Shown here piece by piece: positions 25,072 through 33,191 of a stretch of 64,000 bases of DNA. How positions within the stretch are numbered: position 1 is the first letter of the stretch; each line of letters opens with the position of its first letter. The DNA is from DATFVA01 sp963832355. Its GTDB lineage: Bacteria; Bacteroidota; Ignavibacteria; Ignavibacteriales; Ignavibacteriaceae. The notes beneath the pieces are model-generated. The model did no database searches, was not told the origin of the DNA, and was given only the letters and a program-made list of their open reading frames with translations. Location of the stretch: contig CAWHTX010000008.1 of the NCBI GenBank assembly GCA_963832355.1, positions 1 through 64,000 of the forward strand. The letters are read 5' to 3'. A program made the position numbers and the translations under genes.

Positions 25072-26525
25072 AGTATTTTGATTTCCGGGCTAATCTGAAA
25101 AGACAGGAATTCAGGAATTCTGTATGGAATATGGCAGATGTTATTTTGCTTCCGCTTTTAATGCTGGTAGTTACCCCATATTTTATCTATAAGCTCGGTG
25201 CTGATTATTACGGAGTCTGGATGCTTGTAAATTCAATAATGGTTAGTATCGGTGTTATTAATGTGGGTATTGGTGATGCTGCAATAAAGTTCGTTTCAAA
25301 ATATAAAGCACTCAACAGCAAAGAGGATATCAGCAGAATTACAAATGCAGGATTTTTATTAACCATAATACTTTTTTTTGCTGTTTTAGTTATAGGCTTT
25401 ACTATTGCTTTGATAATAGGTGGGTATAATCTTTTTAATTTAACGGGGTCATTAATCTATATAGCTAAAATATCTGTAGTTCTCGGAGGCGCGCTATTTG
25501 GGCTTAAACAGGCAGAACAATTCACTCTTTCTATTTTTAAAGGTTTTGAACGTTATGATACTTCTTCAATAATTTCAATGATTTCCAAATTCCTGCTTCT
25601 TACCACCCAGGTTGTAATTGTTTATATGGGATATTCGATTATCCAAATATTTATTGGAAGTGTTATCGTACTAACAGTTATTGTAATTTGTGAATTGATC
25701 TATGTAAAGAGTCGTTTCGCATATATTTCATTGCTGCCAAAAATAAACAAGGTTACCCTCAAAGAAATTTTCAGCTTTAGCTCCTGGTCGTGGATTCAGT
25801 CGGTGCTTAGCATCCTGGTAAGCCAGGCTGACAAGTTTGTTGTAATCACACTGGCAGGTCCTGCCTTTCTTGCCTATTATTCGCTTGCTTCAACTATAGG
25901 CTCGCAAATTCATTCATTATTCACTGCAGCCGTCAGCTGGGTATTCCCGAAAATTTCTTCAAAGACCGAAAAGAAAGAAGCGATATCGATACTTTATTAT
26001 AAAATGCAGTTTTTGATTATCACGGGCGGTCTGGTAGTAATATCAGGCCTGCTTTTATTCGGGGATATTATATTTAAGTTATGGCTGGGGCCCGAAACAT
26101 ACAATAATTCCATACTTTTAATAAGAATTTTTCTTTTCTACATTTTTGTTAATCTCCTTTCTATTATCCCCCACTTCACGCTGCTTGGAGCTAATCAAAT
26201 TAAAAACTATACTTACTTTGTTTTTATTAGTGTTATTATTACAATTTCCTCTATGCTGATCAGTTATCACTTTATGGGAATTATCGGGCTGGCGTATGGA
26301 AAAATGTTTTCTGCAGTAATTTATATTCCGTTGATGCTGATCTTTGTTGAATTACTTTTAATAAAGAAGAACTCATTGGTGAATGGCATACTTTTATATC
26401 TTCCCAGTCTTCTAATTGCGATTGCCCTTTACCTCAGGAACTATTATTCCCTCTTCCTGATAATACCTGCACTTTTATTGTTATTCTTTAATTTCAAAAC
26501 AAAAGTATTAACTACAAATGCGTGA
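25068..26525 (+). CDS. Oligosaccharide flippase (Wzx-like)
   Basis: A 485-residue polytopic protein with about 12-14 transmembrane helices and no soluble domain. NSVWNMADVILLPLLMLVVTPYFIYKLGADYYGVWMLV-like opening and GFERYDTSSIISM fit the polysaccharide biosynthesis/MATE-like family. It should flip the lipid-linked repeat unit across the inner membrane. The start is a TTG overlapping the GT2 stop by 4 bases, and the stop overlaps the next GTG, so translation is coupled. Confidence 0.87.
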   Translation: MKYFDFRANLKRQEFRNSVWNMADVILLPLLMLVVTPYFIYKLGADYYGVWMLVNSIMVSIGVINVGIGDAAIKFVSKYKALNSKEDISRITNAGFLLTIILFFAVLVIGFTIALIIGGYNLFNLTGSLIYIAKISVVLGGALFGLKQAEQFTLSIFKGFERYDTSSIISMISKFLLLTTQVVIVYMGYSIIQIFIGSVIVLTVIVICELIYVKSRFAYISLLPKINKVTLKEIFSFSSWSWIQSVLSILVSQADKFVVITLAGPAFLAYYSLASTIGSQIHSLFTAAVSWVFPKISSKTEKKEAISILYYKMQFLIITGGLVVISGLLLFGDIIFKLWLGPETYNNSILLIRIFLFYIFVNLLSIIPHFTLLGANQIKNYTYFVFISVIITISSMLISYHFMGIIGLAYGKMFSAVIYIPLMLIFVELLLIKKNSLVNGILLYLPSLLIAIALYLRNYYSLFLIIPALLLLFFNFKTKVLTTNA

Positions 26526-27730
26526 ATAATGAGGTGAATATCCTTTATCTGATTAAAAATACTTTGCTTTTCCTGAAGAAATTACCTGCGGTAATTAAAA
26601 GAGATATCCTGAAAACTCCTATTATTAATTATTTCGGGACAGACTTTAACCGCAGTATGCTGCTTTCCTATATAACAAAACCCTTTAGAAGGGGACCGGA
26701 TCTTACCCATACCAATATGGTAGAAGCTTTAGAAATAGCAAAATTATTCAGGGACATGGGGTACAATGTAGATATAGTTGATTATGATTATGAAGGTTTT
26801 GTTGATCATGATAAGTATAAACTGCTATTTGGATTCGGAGAGCCATTTGTTAAAAATTTTTATGGCAGGAAATCAAAGATAATCTCAATATATTATGCAA
26901 CCGGTATGAGTATTGAGACCCAGAACCGTAACTCACTGAAAAGGGTCGAAGAATTTTATAAAAGAAAAGGAGTGTACCTCCCCTCCTCGGCAAGGATTTA
27001 TGATAAGTCATGGAATATCCAATCTCTATTTCCGGACGCTATAATAACACTTGGGAACATAACTGCGGTTAAATCATTCGAGGCAATAACGGATAAAAAG
27101 GTTTACTCACTAAATCCTTCTTTTATAAAGGTATATGATTACAAAGAAATTATCGGGGTCAGAGATATAACAAGCGCAAAAAAGAATTTCCTGTGGTTTG
27201 CAAGCAGTGGAATGATTCATAAAGGTCTGGATCTTCTCATTGAAGCTTTTAAAAGTTTAAAGCACCTTGAACTGCACATTTGCGCTCCATTACAGGATGA
27301 ACCGGAATTCAGGAAAGTATATTCATCCGAATTAAATAATTTAACTAATATTCATTATTACGGTTTCATTTCATTAAATTCTTCAAAATTTAAGGAACTC
27401 ATAACAAAATGTGCAATTATGGTTTATCCATCATGTTCTGAAGGCGGCAGTCCGGCTGTGTTAAATGTCTGCGGCAACAGCGGCATAATTCCGATTGTCA
27501 GCCAGGAAAGCACTATCGATGTGAAAGACTTTGGATACCTGTTGGAGAACCTTCAAATTGAAACTATTAAAAAAGCTGTTGTAAGAGTTTCGGAGATGCC
27601 CGATACTGATCTGAGGGAACGATGTATATTAAGCGGGAAAACTATTTCCGAAAATTATTCACTCGCAAAGTATTCAGCAGAACTTAAGAATATAGTGACA
27701 GAAATAATAAATAATTCAGCAAATCAATGA
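26522..27730 (+). CDS. Glycosyltransferase (GT-B, family 1/4-like)
   Basis: The product is 402 residues long. The C-terminal donor domain is recognisable: FLWFASSGMIHKGLDLLIEAFKSL, then VYPSCSEGGSPAVLNVCGNSGIIPIV, in which the usual EGFG is replaced by EGGSPAVLN. The N-terminal half is divergent. GTG start overlapping the flippase stop; ends in an ATGA overlap with the next gene. Strongly AT-rich, with lysine, asparagine and isoleucine-heavy codons. Function in the locus is inferred from fold and neighbours. Confidence 0.8.
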   Translation: MNNEVNILYLIKNTLLFLKKLPAVIKRDILKTPIINYFGTDFNRSMLLSYITKPFRRGPDLTHTNMVEALEIAKLFRDMGYNVDIVDYDYEGFVDHDKYKLLFGFGEPFVKNFYGRKSKIISIYYATGMSIETQNRNSLKRVEEFYKRKGVYLPSSARIYDKSWNIQSLFPDAIITLGNITAVKSFEAITDKKVYSLNPSFIKVYDYKEIIGVRDITSAKKNFLWFASSGMIHKGLDLLIEAFKSLKHLELHICAPLQDEPEFRKVYSSELNNLTNIHYYGFISLNSSKFKELITKCAIMVYPSCSEGGSPAVLNVCGNSGIIPIVSQESTIDVKDFGYLLENLQIETIKKAVVRVSEMPDTDLRERCILSGKTISENYSLAKYSAELKNIVTEIINNSANQ

Positions 27731-28486
27731 AATTATCATCCATTATCTTAGCTAAGAATGAAGAAAAAAACATCAGCAGGTGTATCGAAAGTCAGAATGC
27801 CTGTATTGAAGAAATTATTGTGCTTGTGGATGATATCCTCTTCAGACAAAACATTCGAAATTGCTTCTTCCTTCTCTTCAGTAATAGTTAAGGAAACGAA
27901 ATGGGCCGGCTACTCAGAGACAAAGAAGCAGGGTGTATCGTTTGCATCGAATAACTGGATATTATGGATAGATGCCGATGAGGCCGTTTCCCCCGAACTC
28001 TGTGAAGAGCTCAAAGAATTTAAGAAGTCTGTCCCTTCTTTTACGGCCTACTCAGTTCCGCGAAGAGCATACTTCCTTGGTAAATGGATAAAGCACTGCG
28101 GATGGTATCCCGGAAGAGTGGTACGTCTCTTCAACAAGAACGAAGTCGGTTTTAATAATAATTCAGTTCACGAGCAGCTTAAGGTTGACGGAATCACGGG
28201 AAAGCTTTCGCACGATCTTGAACACTACACCGACCCTGATATCCATCATTATTTCGAGAAGTACAACAACTATACTTCTCTTGCCGCAGAGGAACTTTTT
28301 AAAAAGGGCAGGAAATTCTCTGTGTTTGACATACTGCTGCGGCCAGTGGTTATTTTCCTAAAGATGTACGTTATAAAAGCCGGTTTCCTTGACGGTCTGC
28401 ATGGTTTTATTCTCTCGGTATTTTCGGCCTCATATGTTTTTACAAAATATTGTAAGTTATGGGAGTACGAAAGACAAAATGAGTGA
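27727..28486 (+). CDS. Glycosyltransferase family 2 (WaaE/KdtX-like), frameshifted
   Basis: The true start is ATG 27727 (MKLSSIILAKNEEKNISRCIESQNACIEEIIVLVDD), overlapping the previous stop by ATGA. After VDD one extra base near 27831-27837 shifts the frame. The rest reads SSDKTFEIA and WILWIDADEAVSPELCEEL (the DxD motif), with CGWYPGRVVRLFNK and VHEQLKVDG, typical of LPS-core type WaaE beta-glucosyltransferases. A C-terminal membrane-associated helix is present. About 252 residues when repaired. Last glycosyltransferase of the locus. Confidence 0.84.
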
Positions 28487-28491
28487 ATTCT

Positions 28492-28758
28492 ATGGAACCG
28501 GTTAACAGCAAAGAGATTTTGTTTATGCAGCTTGTAATGCAGAATCAGCAGATTGCATTGATGTCGCTTGGAAAAATTGAAAATCCCGTGACCAATAAAA
28601 CCGAAAAAAATCTTGAGTATGCAAAGATGGCAATCGATACGCTGGATATGCTGAAGGAAAAAACCATCGGGAACCTGTCGGACTATGAAGATCAATTTCT
28701 TACAGAAGCTATTAAAGAATTAAAACTCATTTATGTTGCAGCAAATGATAAAGGATAA
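28492..28758 (+). CDS. DUF1844 family protein
   Basis: This 88-residue all-helical cytoplasmic protein has the DUF1844 pattern: ILFMQLVMQNQQIALMSLGKI at the start and LEYAKMAIDTLDMLKEKTIGNLSDYEDQFL, then a final LKLIYV helix. Function unknown. The start could be GTG 28483, which overlaps the upstream stop, or ATG 28492, which I prefer. The next gene, nadK, begins immediately after the stop codon. Confidence 0.8.
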   Translation: MEPVNSKEILFMQLVMQNQQIALMSLGKIENPVTNKTEKNLEYAKMAIDTLDMLKEKTIGNLSDYEDQFLTEAIKELKLIYVAANDKG

Positions 28759-29661
28759 ATGGGTAATAAAATGACAATTGGTATTATCGCTAATTCCACC
28801 AAAGAAAAAGTATATGACGCTGTTTCGCTGCTGGTAAGAAAGCTTAAAGAAAATGAATTGGATTTTTTAATTTCCGATACTATACTCTTCAAAAGAAGCT
28901 CCCTGACTGAAAAAATAAATAAAAAATATTTTCTTAAGGACAAGAATATTTATAAAAGGAGCGACATTATTATCTCAATAGGTGGAGATGGTACTATGCT
29001 TGCAACATCATACCAGGCTCAGTTTTATGATAAGCCGGTGCTTGGTGTGAATATGGGCAAACTGGGTTTTCTTGCGGAAGCAAGTCTTGATCAGCTGGAT
29101 ACCTTCATCGATGATCTTAAAAATAACAGGATAAAAGTAGATGAAAGAATGATTATATGCGGTGAGTGTAAGGGGCATAAGGTTGAGAAACTATATGCAA
29201 TAAATGATATTGTAATAGAAAAGGGGGGCTGGCCCAAGATGATAGAACTGACTGTATATGTCAATGACGAGTATGTAACTACCTTCGGTGCAGATGGGGT
29301 TATTGTTGCCACACCCACCGGTTCGACGGGATATTCGATTTCTGTGGGCGGTCCTATTGTAAGTCCTCTGGCTGATGTCATTACGCTCAGTCCTATTTCT
29401 GCTCACAGTCTTTCTATCAGGCCGCTGGTCCTGCCCAGCGATCAGGAAATTGTAATTAAGGCAACTTCTTTCCATAAAGAAATCCTCGTTAATTGTGACG
29501 GGCAGAGAGTATTTGCACTACCTCCTCCTTTTGAAATTAAATTAACGAAGAGTGACCGAGCACTAAAACTTGCTCATACCTCAGTCACAAGTTATTTCCA
29601 GACCTTAAGAAATAAGCTTCTGTGGGGAATCGATATACGAAATTCTAATTTTAAAAAGTAG
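28759..29661 (+). CDS. nadK: NAD kinase
   Basis: A 300-residue ATP-NAD kinase with the GGDGT motif at residues 75-79 and the second signature PTGSTGYSISVGGPIVSP. NE/D-type NAD-binding residues appear in AINDIVIEKG. It phosphorylates NAD+ to NADP+. The start at 28759 directly follows the DUF1844 gene; ATG 28771 is an alternative. The insert FKRSSLTEKINKKYFLKDKN in the N-terminal part is charged and probably a surface loop. Confidence 0.95.
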   Translation: MGNKMTIGIIANSTKEKVYDAVSLLVRKLKENELDFLISDTILFKRSSLTEKINKKYFLKDKNIYKRSDIIISIGGDGTMLATSYQAQFYDKPVLGVNMGKLGFLAEASLDQLDTFIDDLKNNRIKVDERMIICGECKGHKVEKLYAINDIVIEKGGWPKMIELTVYVNDEYVTTFGADGVIVATPTGSTGYSISVGGPIVSPLADVITLSPISAHSLSIRPLVLPSDQEIVIKATSFHKEILVNCDGQRVFALPPPFEIKLTKSDRALKLAHTSVTSYFQTLRNKLLWGIDIRNSNFKK

Positions 29662-29670
29662 GCTTAATGT

Positions 29671-30186
29671 ATGCGTCTTCTTCTATTTGTTCTTCTGCTT
29701 TTTTCTTCAGTTACATTTATAACAGCGCAGGACAGCGCCAGGGTGGTTCAGGACGAAGAAACCGGCAAACCGATGCTGATAGGACCCTGTGCCAGGGAGG
29801 CTTTTTCTGATACCAGCTTTTCCTGGTGGTTTAATACCGAGTATGAGCAATATAATCCTGATTCAGTTACGGTTAAAGAAATAGAATACAACTATGACGA
29901 TGTAAAAACAACGATCGTAATGGGTACCTGGTGCAGCGACAGCCAGGAGCAGGTTCCCCGTTTTTTTAAAGTGATGGATGAGGCAGGCTATCCCGCAGAT
30001 GATGTTTCTATTATATGTGTTGACCGAGAGAGAAAAGATTACTCAGGAATGGTGGATAGCCTTAACATAGAGCTGGTTCCCACATTCATTTTCTACAAAG
30101 ACGGAAATGAACTTGGAAGAATTATAGAAACGCCAAAGCAGACTATGGAAGAGGATATCTTTGAGATTCTGACAGAGGGCAGGTAG
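29671..30186 (+). CDS. Secreted thioredoxin-like protein with a single-Cys active site
   Basis: The product is 171 residues: a signal peptide (1-19) and one thioredoxin fold. At the position of WCxxC it has GTWCSDSQEQVPRFFKVMDE, so the second active-site cysteine is Ser. ELVPTFIFYKDGNELGRI supplies the cis-proline (VPT). Such CxxS proteins can act in isomerisation or mixed disulphide trapping, not simple reduction. Another cysteine (GPCAREAF, upstream) may be partner or structural. Ends the plus-strand run. Confidence 0.78.
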   Translation: MRLLLFVLLLFSSVTFITAQDSARVVQDEETGKPMLIGPCAREAFSDTSFSWWFNTEYEQYNPDSVTVKEIEYNYDDVKTTIVMGTWCSDSQEQVPRFFKVMDEAGYPADDVSIICVDRERKDYSGMVDSLNIELVPTFIFYKDGNELGRIIETPKQTMEEDIFEILTEGR

Positions 30187-30233
30187 ATTAAAGTTTAAGG
30201 GGTTTTGCCAATCATTATTCCAGAATGAGACAC

Positions 30234-30385
30234 TGACATTTTGTCACACCGTTGAGTAATTCAACAGCCGAAAACAGCGTTTATTCGCAGGTTTTAAAAT
30301 CCTACTAAAGGCGGATAAAAGGCGGACAACAGGCAGTATTAAACCGGATTACAACAAGTATGACAATATGTCACACTTGTTGAAT
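30234..30385 (+). repeat. Dispersed intergenic repeat, copy A
   Basis: About 150 bases bounded by TGACATTTTGTCA on the left and CAACAAGTATGACA..TGTCACACTTGTTG on the right (one mismatch in a 14-bp inverted repeat). The core has ACAGCCGAAAACAGCG and two phased AAAGGCGGA units 11 bases apart. The same elements occur in the same order in 59284-59440 on the other strand. The stretch 30187-30475 holds nothing else I can support. Confidence 0.7.
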
Positions 30386-30475
30386 TTTTCATCATACGAT
30401 GTCGGGGGGATCCGGTAGAAAATTTTTACAGAAAATAGACCTCCTTGAAGTTACCACACTAAGTAATTCGATTTT

Positions 30476-31660
30476 TTATACTTCAACTTCTTCAAGAACA
30501 GGGAGCTCAATTTTAGTAAAGTCTATCTCTTTAACTTTGTTCCTTGTAGTCCTTCCTGTATTCTTTCTGACCATTGCAGGCAGTTTTCTGCTAACGGTTT
30601 TCTTGGGCGGATTATTCTTATCCTTATAATTTTTATATAAATACACCTTATTCTTATAATTTCTAAGAATTATCTTGTCCTCATCATGGTGAAGTACATA
30701 ACCGGGCAGCAGGGGTATCTTTCCTCCTCCGCCGGGAGCATCGATAACAAAGTGGGGAATTGCAAGTCCGCTTGTATGACCTCTGAGATTTTCAATTATA
30801 TTTATTCCGGTTTCGATTGAAGTCCTGAAATGATTAGCACCCTTAGTTTCATCAGCCATATACATATAATAAGGCCTGACTCTTATTTTAAGAAGTTTCT
30901 GCATCAGTTCTTTTACAACAGCCGGATCATCATTCACACCTTTCATTAAAACCATCTGGTTGCCCACAGGTATGCCGGCATCCGCCAGCATTCCACAGGC
31001 TTTGGTACTCTCAGGAGTAATTTCCCATGGGTGATTGAAATGAGTATTAAGGTATATGGGATGATATTTTTTAAGCATATCACAGAGCTCCGGCGTTATT
31101 CTCTGGGGAAGAACGCAGGGCATCTTTGAACCCAGTCTTATTATTTCTATATGAGGAATTTCTCTCAGCCTGATAAGAATTTTTTCAAGCATAATATCGG
31201 TAAGCATCAAGGGATCGCCGCCCGAAAGAATTACATCCCGTATTTCTGTATGCTGTTCGAGATAATTAAAGGCGCTTTCCAGACCTTTCATCGAGATCTT
31301 TTCATAGTCGCCTACTTTTCTTTTCCTTGTACAAAAACGGCAATACAGACCGCACTGACTTGTAACAAGAAAAAGAGCTCTGTCGGGATAGCGGTGAGTG
31401 ATGTTTGGAACAGGGCTCATAGCATCCTCCATTAAAGGATCTTCATCGGCATCGAAGTCCTCCAGTTCAGCTTTATCCGGTACACACTGCTGCCAGATAG
31501 GATCTCCGGGATACCTTATGAGGCTTAAGTAGTACGGATTTATTCTGGCCTGGAAAAATTCGTCAAGATCTTCCGCAACTTTCCTGTCAATGCCGAATTT
31601 TTCTACAAGCTGATCGACAGTATGAACACTGTCTCTAATCATACGCTGCCACAGTTCCAT
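30476..31660 (-). CDS. kamA: Lysine 2,3-aminomutase (KamA family radical SAM)
   Basis: A 394-residue enzyme with the radical SAM cluster CGLYCRFC (C103, C107, C110), GGDP, and the PLP lysine K314 in DAPGGGGK. The two Asp residues that bind the lysine epsilon-amino group in Clostridium KAM (D293, D330) are matched by D270 and D307 with the same 37-residue spacing. This supports lysine, not glutamate, as substrate. The expected product is beta-lysine. An unusual basic tail of about 50 residues follows. Last gene of a four-gene operon with a GNAT and two ATP-grasp ligases (see Findings). No ablB-sized acetyltransferase is present. Confidence 0.9.
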   Translation of the reverse strand: MELWQRMIRDSVHTVDQLVEKFGIDRKVAEDLDEFFQARINPYYLSLIRYPGDPIWQQCVPDKAELEDFDADEDPLMEDAMSPVPNITHRYPDRALFLVTSQCGLYCRFCTRKRKVGDYEKISMKGLESAFNYLEQHTEIRDVILSGGDPLMLTDIMLEKILIRLREIPHIEIIRLGSKMPCVLPQRITPELCDMLKKYHPIYLNTHFNHPWEITPESTKACGMLADAGIPVGNQMVLMKGVNDDPAVVKELMQKLLKIRVRPYYMYMADETKGANHFRTSIETGINIIENLRGHTSGLAIPHFVIDAPGGGGKIPLLPGYVLHHDEDKIILRNYKNKVYLYKNYKDKNNPPKKTVSRKLPAMVRKNTGRTTRNKVKEIDFTKIELPVLEEVEV

Positions 31661-31678
31661 GACTAACCCTCGGTTTGT

Positions 31679-32155
31679 TTATGGTTGACTAAAAAATTTT
31701 CCGAAAACAATAAGGTTGTCTCCGATAGAATAAAAATCATTTATCTCAGCTACAATTGAATAATTATTTCTGAGATAAAAATTTCTAGTCCGCGTATAAG
31801 TATCCTTGGAAGATGTTTCAGCCAGCAGCCATCTTCCCTTACGCTGTCTAACAAACTCTTCTGCATGTTCCAGCAGTTTTTTACCGATTCCCTTTTCTGT
31901 GGCATCGGGATCGGCAACTATCCAGTACATATCAAACACACCATCTGTTAAAGGGCGTCTGCCGGTACAATGATATCCAAAAACCCTGCCATCTTTTTCA
32001 TAAACATAAATATTATAATCATCCTGATTCGGGTTTTGTTCGGCAATATTCACCAGTTCCATCGCCACATCAACTTCCTGCTGATTAAAGTTTGATATTC
32101 TGTTCAAAATATCTTCCAGCTTTTTCGAATCACCCTGCTTTAACTTGCGTATCAC
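31679..32155 (-). CDS. GNAT family N-acetyltransferase
   Basis: This 158-residue single GNAT domain has the acetyl-CoA pyrophosphate loop in DATEKGIGKKLLEHAEEFV (Q/RxxGxG/A form EKGIGK) and the final RTRNFYLRNNYSIVAEI. At 158 residues it is much shorter than AblB (beta-lysine acetyltransferase, about 270). It begins 26 bases inside the end of the second ligase gene and ends 18 bases before kamA. Likely acetylates the amine of the pathway product. Confidence 0.82.
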   Translation of the reverse strand: MIRKLKQGDSKKLEDILNRISNFNQQEVDVAMELVNIAEQNPNQDDYNIYVYEKDGRVFGYHCTGRRPLTDGVFDMYWIVADPDATEKGIGKKLLEHAEEFVRQRKGRWLLAETSSKDTYTRTRNFYLRNNYSIVAEINDFYSIGDNLIVFGKFFSQP

Positions 32156-33191
32156 TTTTTTTCCTTGATAAAGCTAACTGAGAAATACGAAATAAAAGCT
32201 CAGGGTAATCAATCCCTGCCGCTTTTGCAGCACGTGCAAATCCGGAATCCGTAGAAATATCAGGATTAGGATTCACTTCAATTACAAATGGTTTATTGTT
32301 CTTATCCAGCCTTAAATCAATACGTGCATAATCCCGACAGTTCATCGAATCGAAAGCTGCCAATGCAATTTCTTCGACCTTTTTCAGCAATCGTTTATTC
32401 AACCTGGCCGGACATTCAGGATTTGTATATTTAAAGTACAAGCTGTCCTGCATCCACTTCCCGTCATAAGTAACAATTTTTGGTAGTGAACCAGGTAATC
32501 CTTTAAAAATAATTTCAGATACCGGAAGTACCGTTCTTCCGAGTACAGCAACATTAAGCTCCCTGCCATCAATGTATTCTTCAATAAGCAAATCCTGCCT
32601 ATAGGTTTTCTGAAGAAAACGCAGGTGTTTATTCAACGACCTGAAGTCTTTTACCACAGAAAATTCCGAAATACCTATGCTTGCATCCTCATTTAATAAT
32701 TTAAGGATGAGGGGATAAGTAAGTTTTATTTCTTTTGCAGTAACTTTTTCCGATTTTTTAACTGTAACAGAAGCCGGGGTGCTGATCCCGAATGACCTGA
32801 GAATGTTTTTTGTACGTGATTTATTGAGGCAGTTTCCCAGGCAGGAAGGTAAGTTCCCGGTATACTGATACCCGAGAAGTTCAAATAGACCCGCCATACA
32901 GTACTCATATGAAGAAATCCCTTCAACAGATTCAACAAAGTTGAATATAGCATCGGGCTTATAGGATGTTATCAATTTGATAGTTTTCTGAACATCCCGT
33001 TCAATTGCAAGAGCACGAACGTTAGAATAATATTTTTTTAAGCTTTGTCTTATCCTGGAAATTTCTTTTTTGAAGCCTTTTTCGGAAAGATCGTTCAGGG
33101 GGTTTTTATCCCCGACCGGTTTTCCGTTATAAACGGAAAAGATACTAACGGGGGCGTTATAGCAAATTAAAATTTTAGTATCAGATATCAT
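32130..33191 (-). CDS. ATP-grasp ligase, D-Ala-D-Ala-ligase-like (second)
   Basis: A 353-residue Ddl-like ligase. ATP-binding and Mg sites are recognisable: TYPLILKLLNEDASIGISE (the lysine and glycine-rich loop are altered, NEDASIGI instead of the usual SEGSGKGI), LIEEYIDGRELNVAVLG, RIDLRLDKNNKPFVIEVNPNPDIS. The N-terminal pre-grasp contains NFVESVEGISSYEYCMAGLFELLGYQYTG. It overlaps the first ligase gene by ATGA. It should couple a carboxylate to an amine with ATP, as Ddl does. Confidence 0.85.
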   Translation of the reverse strand: MISDTKILICYNAPVSIFSVYNGKPVGDKNPLNDLSEKGFKKEISRIRQSLKKYYSNVRALAIERDVQKTIKLITSYKPDAIFNFVESVEGISSYEYCMAGLFELLGYQYTGNLPSCLGNCLNKSRTKNILRSFGISTPASVTVKKSEKVTAKEIKLTYPLILKLLNEDASIGISEFSVVKDFRSLNKHLRFLQKTYRQDLLIEEYIDGRELNVAVLGRTVLPVSEIIFKGLPGSLPKIVTYDGKWMQDSLYFKYTNPECPARLNKRLLKKVEEIALAAFDSMNCRDYARIDLRLDKNNKPFVIEVNPNPDISTDSGFARAAKAAGIDYPELLFRISQLALSRKKSDTQVKAG

